A DNA stretch of 8,668 nt from Candidatus Woykebacteria bacterium GWB1_45_5. Its GTDB lineage: Bacteria > Patescibacteriota > Microgenomatia > Woykebacterales > RBG-16-39-9b. Numbering within the stretch: position 1 is the stretch's first letter; the number at the start of each line of letters is the position of its first letter. Below are positions 4,656 through 8,668 of this stretch, one piece after another. The notes beneath the pieces were generated by a model. The model had not been told where the DNA came from, ran no database searches, and worked only from the letters and a program-made list of their open reading frames with translations. Where the stretch lies: positions 1-8,668 of the forward strand of contig MHCO01000048.1 in the NCBI GenBank assembly GCA_001816645.1, given 5' to 3'. A program made the position numbers and the translations under genes.

Positions 4656-5027
4656 ATGAAAGGTTTAATTAAAGGAGTAGCGGGTAAAGCCAGAGAAAAT
4701 ACCGACTTTCGCCAAGTTCTCGAAACCGGCGCCAATACTCAAATTGTGATCATGAGCATTCCGCCCGGCGGGGAAATCGGTGAAGAGGTCCATGATAAAG
4801 AAGATCAGGTTCTTTACTTTGTTGCCGGAAGTGGCGAGGCGATTTTGGAGGGTGCAGCCCAGCCGATCGAAGAAGGTGATATTGTCTTGGTGCACAAAGG
4901 CACGAAACACAATTTTAAAAACACCGGCCTGGAAGATCTAAAAATCATCACCACCTACTCGCCACCGCATCACCCAAGCGGTACAATCCACAAAACCAAA
5001 GAAGAAGCGGATAACGCCGGGTATTAA
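4656..5027 (+). CDS. Small single-domain cupin
   Basis: The 123-residue protein is one cupin beta-barrel of the Cupin_2 type. Motif 1 reads GGEIGEEVHDKEDQVLYFVA, with H46, E49 and Q51 as likely metal or ligand residues. Motif 2 reads GDIVLVHKGTKHNFKN, with H85. The end YSPPHHPSGTIHKTKEEAD is typical of a widespread group of small stand-alone cupins found in bacteria and archaea, often loosely annotated as mannose-6-phosphate isomerase-like. The reaction, if any, is not known, and the motif 1 metal site differs from the classical HxH, having H-x-K. Start choice: the frame is open back to 4527, but that would overlap the divergent zincin gene and both promoters, whereas the ATG at 4656 follows a consensus promoter and matches the usual family N-terminus. 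The gene appears to be transcribed alone. Confidence 0.92.
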   Translation: MKGLIKGVAGKARENTDFRQVLETGANTQIVIMSIPPGGEIGEEVHDKEDQVLYFVAGSGEAILEGAAQPIEEGDIVLVHKGTKHNFKNTGLEDLKIITTYSPPHHPSGTIHKTKEEADNAGY

Positions 5028-5074
5028 AAACCTTGATCTAAGCCAATTCTTCCACAATTTATTGACACCAAGGG

Positions 5075-5080
5075 TACAAT
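5075..5080 (+). promoter_or_regulatory. -10 box of the PHP gene, leaderless start
   Basis: TACAAT ends 6 nt before the ATG at 5087, so the first transcribed base would be the A of the start codon. No SD is present. A TTGACA at 5062-5067 lies only 7 nt upstream, too close to act as the -35 for this box. Confidence 0.45.
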
Positions 5081-5086
5081 TAGCTG

Positions 5087-5995
5087 ATGGCAAAACTGAT
5101 TGACTTACACACCCACACTTATTACTCCGATGGAGTGCTTTCCCCGAGCGATTTGGTTAAAAAAGCAAAAGAAATTGATCTGGCGGCGGTGGGAATTGCC
5201 GATCACGACAATATTGATGGGCTGAAGGAAGCTATCGCAGCCAGTAAAAAATTTGGCGTTGAAGTGGTTCCAAGTGTTGAGATCAGCAGTTACCCAAGCT
5301 CCGACACGGAGTTTCATATTCTTGGCTATTTTTTAGATTGGCAAAATAAAGCCTTTCAAAAAGCTCTAGCCGCGTTCCAAGACGAGCGGGAAAAACGAGC
5401 AAAAAAAGTAATCAAAAATTTAAATAACGTTGGTTATTTAATTAATTTTGGCGATTTGCGAGCCTTGGCCCGGGGGACAATTGTTCAGCCCCACATCGCC
5501 TGGTTAGTAATTAACGATTTGGAAAACCGCAAAAAGTTAAAAGCTGATTTTGGCAAGATTCCTTCGACAGGCGAATTTATCGTGAAGTACTTAATCCCCG
5601 GCGCCCTGGCCTACGAGACAAGAAAAACTGTTACGCCAAAAGAAGCAATCGGTCTGATCCATAAAGTTGGCGGCATGGCAATACTGGCTCATCCGGCCTG
5701 GAGTTTGGTGAAGAAAGAGAACGGCAAGTTGATTTTTGACGATGAATACCTAGATCAATTGGTTAAGGTAGGGTTGGATGGTTTGGAAGTTTACGCTCAC
5801 CGGGAAAATGAAGAGGACACCAGGGTTTGTGTGGAACATTACCTAGACCTTGCGCAAAAAAAGAAGCTTGCGGAGAGCGGCGGAAGCGATTATCATGGTT
5901 TTGGCAGCGCTGGCAAAGACTTAGGATTTGCAGATTTCTACCTGAAAGTACCTTACCAAGTCCTTGAGGATTTGAAGTCAAAAAATAAACAATAA
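5087..5995 (+). CDS. PHP-domain phosphoesterase (YciV/TrpH-like)
   Basis: The 302-residue protein is a PHP-family metal-dependent phosphoesterase. The metal-binding motifs appear in order: DLHTHTYYSDG (H8, H10, D15), ADHDN (D39, H40), VEIS (E65), H77 in FHILGYF, QPHIA (H136), AHP (H202) and GGSDYHG (D268, H270). This is the full set for a trinuclear site. Relatives include YciV/RNase AM, which degrades short RNA and 3',5'-bisphosphonucleotides from the 5' end, so a nucleotide or short-RNA substrate is likely; the exact one cannot be fixed from sequence. Length is normal for the group. It is cytoplasmic. The insertion between E65 and AHP contains the helical region 90-185 common in this subfamily. 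It starts without an SD 6 nt after a -10 box and is followed by an A/T-rich tail (TAATTTTTTGC) without a clear hairpin. Confidence 0.92.
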   Translation: MAKLIDLHTHTYYSDGVLSPSDLVKKAKEIDLAAVGIADHDNIDGLKEAIAASKKFGVEVVPSVEISSYPSSDTEFHILGYFLDWQNKAFQKALAAFQDEREKRAKKVIKNLNNVGYLINFGDLRALARGTIVQPHIAWLVINDLENRKKLKADFGKIPSTGEFIVKYLIPGALAYETRKTVTPKEAIGLIHKVGGMAILAHPAWSLVKKENGKLIFDDEYLDQLVKVGLDGLEVYAHRENEEDTRVCVEHYLDLAQKKKLAESGGSDYHGFGSAGKDLGFADFYLKVPYQVLEDLKSKNKQ

Positions 5996-6014
5996 TTTTT
6001 TGCTAGTTCAAAGA

Positions 6015-6053
6015 CGCTATGCTCGTATAGCGGTAATAAACCGACATATTCGG
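6015..6053 (+). other. Three chained short hairpins upstream of the HIT gene
   Basis: CGCTAT/ATAGCG (6015-6032, 6-nt loop), CGGT/ACCG (6031-6043) and CCGA/TCGG (6041-6053) are consecutive perfect inverted repeats. Each overlaps the next by a few bases, so neighbours exclude one another. They end 7 nt before the ATG at 6061. This could be a small attenuator or an operator, or chance. Confidence 0.3.
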
Positions 6054-6060
6054 ATTACTT

Positions 6061-6372
6061 ATGTCAAACTGCATATTTTGCAAAATCATCAACGAGGAAA
6101 TTCCGACGGAATTTGTCCATAAAGAGGAGGATATTTTCGTCTTCCGCGACATTAATCCAAAGGCGGCGGTCCATCTTCTGATTGTTCCCCGCGAACATAT
6201 TGAGTCATTTTTAGATTTATCCGACAATCATTATTCCTTATTGACAAATATTATAAAAGTGATACAAAGAATAGTGAAAGAGCAAAAATTAGAGGGCGGT
6301 TATCAGGTAATGATTAACGGTGGTAGACATCAGGAGGTACCACATTTGCACCTTCATTTACTGGCCGATTAA
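6061..6372 (+). CDS. HIT-family (histidine triad) nucleotide hydrolase
   Basis: The 103-residue product is a Hint-type HIT protein. It has the N-terminal zinc-type pair C4-x2-C7 (NCIFCKII), the strand FVFRDINPKAAVHLLIVP, and the histidine triad EVPHLHLHLL with H95, H97 and H99; H97 would be the nucleophile that forms the adenylylated intermediate. Members hydrolyse purine nucleoside phosphoramidates and aminoacyl-adenylates in the cytoplasm. Length is at the short end but complete; the C-terminus ends three residues after the triad (LAD) and lacks the longer tail that some relatives have. No SD is present before the ATG, and three small hairpins lie just upstream. The gene is separated from rpsU by about 97 bp containing a separate promoter, so it is probably its own unit or follows the PHP gene. 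Confidence 0.93.
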   Translation: MSNCIFCKIINEEIPTEFVHKEEDIFVFRDINPKAAVHLLIVPREHIESFLDLSDNHYSLLTNIIKVIQRIVKEQKLEGGYQVMINGGRHQEVPHLHLHLLAD

Positions 6373-6395
6373 TTTTATTTGGTACTTGGAAACCC

Positions 6396-6455
6396 TTGAT
6401 GCAGAACGCGAAGCGATCTATTCTGTCATTTGGAGTTCTCAGTAGTTAGGGGGTG
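6396..6455 (+). promoter_or_regulatory. rpsU promoter and SD
   Basis: TTGATG (6396-6401), a 17-nt spacer and TATTCT (6419-6424) form a plausible promoter, with a start near 6431. The leader contains AGGGGGTG (6448-6455), close to the extended anti-SD complement AGGAGGTG, but 14 nt from the ATG at 6470, which is unusually far. Confidence 0.5.
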
Positions 6456-6469
6456 TTTCTTTTTATCAT

Positions 6470-6658
6470 ATGGCGATTGTTAAAGCCAATGAGGGGGAAA
6501 GCGCTGATTCTCTTATTAGAAAATTCAATAAAAAGGTCCAGCAAGAGGGCATTTTGACAGAACTGCGGCGAAGAGAGTTTTACGAGAAGCCGTCTGTTCA
6601 GCGTAAAAAAGCCAAGGAAGCGTTGGAGCGGAAGCTTCGTTACCGGCAAAATGAATAA
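6470..6658 (+). CDS. rpsU: 30S ribosomal protein bS21
   Basis: The 62-residue basic protein is bS21: MAIVKANEGESADSLIRKFN, then KKVQQEGILTELRRREFYEK, PSVQRKKAKEALERKLRYR. The order and length are those of the family (about 55-75 residues). bS21 sits on the platform of the small ribosomal subunit near the anti-SD end of 16S rRNA and helps initiation. It is the first gene of a pair with ybeY, whose start is 3 nt after this stop, so the two are surely co-transcribed. It has an SD-like AGGGGGTG at a long distance and its own predicted promoter. In some phyla that rarely use SDs, rpsU is among the mRNAs with a conspicuous SD; whether that control applies here is unknown. Confidence 0.96.
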   Translation: MAIVKANEGESADSLIRKFNKKVQQEGILTELRRREFYEKPSVQRKKAKEALERKLRYRQNE

Positions 6659-6661
6659 AGC

Positions 6662-7120
6662 ATGAATTACAAAATTGCACCTTTCGTTGAACCGCACTAT
6701 CCGATTAAAAAAACCCTTCTACGCCGTGCCGCAGAAGCTACACTTTCTACAATTAAGGTAAAAGGAAAAGTCGAGATTACTATTTCCGTCATCGGCGACC
6801 GCAAGATGCGTGGTTTAAATCGTGAGTACTGTAGGGTAGACGAACCAACCGATGTCTTAGCCTTTCCCTACTCCTTACAAACCGGAAAACCAAAAGAATT
6901 TATTACCCCACCTTCAAAATATTTAAACCTCGGTGATGTAATTATTTCTTACCCGCAACTGATTGAGCGGGCGGCAAAAGAAGACACATTAGTGGATGAT
7001 ATGGCGAAAATGCTGGTTGTCCACGGTTGTTTACATTTACTTGGCTACGAACATGAAAAACCTCAAGACGCGCAAGTCATGGAATCCCTTGAAGACCAGA
7101 TTCTTTCCTCACTTAGCTAA
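6662..7120 (+). CDS. ybeY: Endoribonuclease YbeY (rRNA maturation factor)
   Basis: The 152-residue protein carries the YbeY zinc motif HGCLHLLGYEHE (H121, H125, H131) and the conserved stretch LNREYCRVDEPTDVLAFPY at 52-70, followed by NLGDVIIS at 89-96. YbeY is a single-strand-specific metallo-endoribonuclease that takes part in 16S rRNA 3'-end maturation and ribosome quality control in the cytoplasm. Length is typical. The ATG is 3 nt after the rpsU stop and has no SD of its own, so it is probably translated by coupling to rpsU. Pairing a 16S 3'-end processing factor with bS21, which binds near that same end, is functionally coherent. The gene ends 23 bp before the hairpin of the opposing terminator. 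Confidence 0.95.
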   Translation: MNYKIAPFVEPHYPIKKTLLRRAAEATLSTIKVKGKVEITISVIGDRKMRGLNREYCRVDEPTDVLAFPYSLQTGKPKEFITPPSKYLNLGDVIISYPQLIERAAKEDTLVDDMAKMLVVHGCLHLLGYEHEKPQDAQVMESLEDQILSSLS

Positions 7121-7135
7121 AAAATATATCATTCT

Positions 7136-7171
7136 AAAAAGAGGAACGCGCAAAGGGTAGATTGCGCGTTC
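7136..7171 (-). terminator. Intrinsic terminator of the minus-strand GNAT gene
   Basis: GAACGCGCAA and TTGCGCGTTC (7144-7153 and 7162-7171) form a perfect 10-bp stem with an 8-nt loop. On the minus strand the stem is followed by CTCTTTTT, giving a good U-tract. The stem begins at the last base of the TAG stop codon (7171-7173). On the plus strand no T-run follows, so termination of ybeY here would be weaker. Confidence 0.85.
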
Positions 7172-7944
7172 TAACTCTGCTGCCAGTTTTGGACCTGCAG
7201 GATTTCCCGAAAGCCAAAGCGATCGAAGAACCGTTCGTTGTCCTCGCTTTCGGCGATCAGATATATGTCTTTAAGATCGAACCTTGAGGCGGCTATCGCC
7301 AGATACGCTGTCATTGTGAAAGCGAATCCTTGGTGGCGATACGTAGGGTTGGTACCGATGCTGTAAAGACCGCCGATCTGGTGAGTGGTTTCCAGTTGTC
7401 CGGTTACTACTGGTTGGTCTGTCTCTTTAAGGACACCTGCGAAGAACGACAGCTGCTGTTTGCGGAAAGCCAACCCCCAGCGTCTTGTCTCTTTTGTCTG
7501 GTTTGCTACACCAAAGGCTTGGCAATAAACGCCGATCCAACGACGGAGTTCGAGTGGGTTTTCCACTTCTCGAATTGAGAAAGACGAAAGGTCAGCGACC
7601 GGTCGACCTTTAACATCGGTCGGTTCTGCGTACATGGTGTACGAGATTGAGGCCAAATGAAACCCCAGTTCGCTCAAGATTTGGGGCAGACTAGCCGGTT
7701 TGCAATAGCGGTCCAGCCAGACTGTTGGCCGCTGTCCCGACTCGGTCTTGATCTTCTCCACCAACTCTTGCATTAGAGGAGCAGCTTCGCGTTTGGGACA
7801 ATCGATGGCAAAGATTCCGTTGTAGTGTGCGAAGTCAGGGTTGAGACAAATTGCTGCTTGGGGAAGTTGAATTACTAGACAACCCCAAGACTTTAGCCAA
7901 TCCCGATTGTTTTTGTCTATCCGATCCAGCAGGTCTGGATACAT
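7171..7944 (-). CDS. GNAT family N-acetyltransferase, larger two-part form
   Basis: The 257-residue protein starts at ATG 7944 (MYPDLLDRIDKNN), 9 nt after AAAGGAG (7954-7960 on the plus strand). The frame stays open to 8130, but that extension would run through the promoter and into pth. The C-terminal half (residues 123-257) is a GNAT domain: FSIREVENPLELRRWI, AGVLKETDQPVVTGQLETTH, GLYSIGTNPTYRHQGFAFTM with the acetyl-CoA loop R203-x-x-G206-x-A208, then DNERFFDRFGFRE. The N-terminal half (about 1-110: NGIFAIDC, VWLDRYCKP, ILSELGF) looks like a degenerate second GNAT-type unit, as in tandem GNATs. The substrate is unknown. It is G+C-richer than ybeY next to it and has a canonical SD, as does the other GNAT gene. 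It converges with ybeY and diverges from pth. Confidence 0.85.
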   Translation of the reverse strand: MYPDLLDRIDKNNRDWLKSWGCLVIQLPQAAICLNPDFAHYNGIFAIDCPKREAAPLMQELVEKIKTESGQRPTVWLDRYCKPASLPQILSELGFHLASISYTMYAEPTDVKGRPVADLSSFSIREVENPLELRRWIGVYCQAFGVANQTKETRRWGLAFRKQQLSFFAGVLKETDQPVVTGQLETTHQIGGLYSIGTNPTYRHQGFAFTMTAYLAIAASRFDLKDIYLIAESEDNERFFDRFGFREILQVQNWQQS

Positions 7945-7957
7945 CCTGCATCTCTCC

Positions 7958-7985
7958 TTTGCAAAGTAAGTGGAAAGATTATAAC
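7958..7985 (+). promoter_or_regulatory. Promoter of pth, overlapping the divergent promoter
   Basis: TTTGCA (7958-7963), a 16-nt spacer and TATAAC (7980-7985) precede the pth ATG at 7995 by 9 nt. No SD is present, so the mRNA would have a leader of a few bases at most. The -35 part coincides with the SD region of the opposite gene. Confidence 0.45.
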
Positions 7986-7986
7986 A
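7978..7986 (-). promoter_or_regulatory. Extended -10 promoter of the minus-strand GNAT gene
   Basis: Read on the minus strand this is TGTTATAAT. A start near 7971 leaves a leader of about 27 nt holding the SD AAAGGAG. The hexamer overlaps the pth -10 on the other strand by four bases. Confidence 0.6.
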
Positions 7987-7994
7987 TATGGGTA

Positions 7995-8513
7995 ATGAAA
8001 GTAGCTGTTGGTTTGGGCAATCCTGGCCAAACGTACGCAAAAAACCGGCATAATGTTGGGTTTTTCGTAATTGATGAAATCCTAAAGCAATATGTCGCCG
8101 GGCCACAGGTAAGCAAAAAACTTCAATCAATTCTTTATTTTTTGGATAAGAAGCGGATTTTGGTCAAACCCCAAACTTTTATGAATGCTTCTGGTAAGGC
8201 AGTAAATAGAGCTGTGAATTATTACAAAGTAAAGCCCGAAGGACTCTTAGTTGTTCATGACGATGTTGATCTAGAGTTCGGCGAGATAAAACATCAGTTC
8301 GGCCGTGGGTCAGCAGGCCACAAAGGAGTTGAGTCTGTCATAGACGCGCTGGGCTCCGACCAATTTAATCGGGTCCGAGTCGGTATCGGTCGGCCAAACA
8401 TCCCAATAGAAACAGAAGACTGGGTGCTACAAAACTTCAGCGAGGATTCACACAAAGTCCAAGAACTCATAGAGCGAGCAAGCGAGGTTGTCATCAACTG
8501 GCTGAAAGAGTAG
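7995..8513 (+). CDS. pth: Peptidyl-tRNA hydrolase
   Basis: The 172-residue product is bacterial Pth, which cleaves the ester bond of peptidyl-tRNA released from stalled ribosomes and recycles the tRNA in the cytoplasm. Family residues are present: GLGNPG (N9), KNRHNVGF (catalytic H19), KPQTFMNASGKAV (N64), VVHDDVDLEFGEIK (Asp in HDD), RGSAGHKGVES at 104-114 (where many family members have GHNG), and VRVGIGRP. Length is slightly below the usual 180-195 because the C-terminus is short. Start choice: the frame is open back to 7851, but only the ATG at 7995 gives the canonical N-terminus (MKVAVGLGNPG) and it lies 9 nt after a -10 box. There is no SD. It diverges from the GNAT gene; the next gene starts 34 nt after this stop. 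Confidence 0.95.
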   Translation: MKVAVGLGNPGQTYAKNRHNVGFFVIDEILKQYVAGPQVSKKLQSILYFLDKKRILVKPQTFMNASGKAVNRAVNYYKVKPEGLLVVHDDVDLEFGEIKHQFGRGSAGHKGVESVIDALGSDQFNRVRVGIGRPNIPIETEDWVLQNFSEDSHKVQELIERASEVVINWLKE

Positions 8514-8547
8514 AATAGTGGGTTGCATCACATCGAAGGAGAGAGCG

Positions 8548-8668
8548 ATGAGCAACATTGCTATGGTGGATGCTGTCCTACCCGTGATTTGTTTCATTGG
8601 TAAGGACAGCGTGAGACCACCACCGATTCTGCTTGGTTCTTTCTGGGAAGAAGCGTTGGAGCGAGAGG
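8548..8668 (+). CDS. Partial unknown gene, truncated by the window end
   Basis: An ATG at 8548 follows GAAGGAG (8535-8541) by 6 nt and stays open for 40 codons to the window end. The visible N-terminus reads MSNIAMVDAVLPVICFIGKD, then SVRPPPILLGSF and WEEALERE. There is no clear signal peptide or family motif, and I do not recognise it. It starts 34 nt after the pth stop and could be co-transcribed with it. The strong SD places it with the two GNAT genes and the basic protein rather than with the SD-less genes. Confidence 0.6.
   Translation, partial: MSNIAMVDAVLPVICFIGKDSVRPPPILLGSFWEEALERE

Noticed and set aside
5062..5067. Perfect TTGACA as a -35 box for the PHP gene
   Set aside because: It is only 7 nt from TACAAT, and no -10 lies 16-18 nt downstream; probably chance in A+T-rich sequence.
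7945..8130. N-terminal extension of the minus-strand GNAT frame
   Set aside because: It would run through the promoter region and into pth; the ATG at 7944 has a proper SD.
1..8668. CRISPR array, insertion sequence, toxin-antitoxin pair or defence system
   Set aside because: No regularly spaced repeats, transposase motifs, terminal inverted repeats or typical toxin or nuclease genes were seen on either strand.

Overview
The window reads as a stretch of a compact, moderately A+T-rich bacterial chromosome. Short housekeeping genes (rpsU, ybeY, pth, a HIT protein), a one-domain RRM protein, a small cupin, a minimal zincin and several unrecognised small proteins sit close together. Many starts lack a Shine-Dalgarno (SD) sequence and lie 6-10 nt after a -10 box, which suggests leaderless mRNAs. 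The mix resembles genomes of the candidate phyla radiation (Patescibacteria), but that is an inference; no rRNA or other decisive marker is present. No tRNA, CRISPR array, transposase or phage gene was found.

Left end (1-1800). The first 190 bases hold a frameshifted remnant of a histidine-kinase ATPase domain. A predicted 35-residue single-pass membrane peptide with its own SD follows, and its tail overlaps a second kinase-like scrap. Next comes a CvpA-CAP fusion (409-1377). A 423-base stretch after it has no intact gene but carries what looks like another decayed coding region (1418-1682).

Middle (1801-5027). An unrecognised exported or anchored protein (1801-2568) is followed by a two-gene unit with its own promoter and terminator: a GNAT acetyltransferase (TTG start, 2676-3119) and an 84-residue, extremely basic protein whose SD overlaps the GNAT stop codon. 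An RRM protein with a leader of about 100 nt, a 74-residue zinc-ribbon protein, and a divergent zincin/cupin pair driven by near-identical extended -10 promoters complete this part.

Right end (5028-8668). A PHP phosphoesterase and a HIT protein are followed by an rpsU-ybeY pair. A second, larger GNAT protein on the minus strand converges on ybeY through a shared terminator region. It diverges from pth at a promoter where the two -10 boxes overlap. A truncated unknown gene with a strong SD runs off the end.

Two expression styles coexist. The A+T-richer genes (CvpA-CAP, exported protein, zinc ribbon, zincin, cupin, PHP, HIT, pth) have weak or no SD and near-leaderless starts. The two GNAT genes, the basic protein and the last partial gene look G+C-richer and have textbook SDs. 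The most interesting candidate system is the GNAT plus basic-protein operon.
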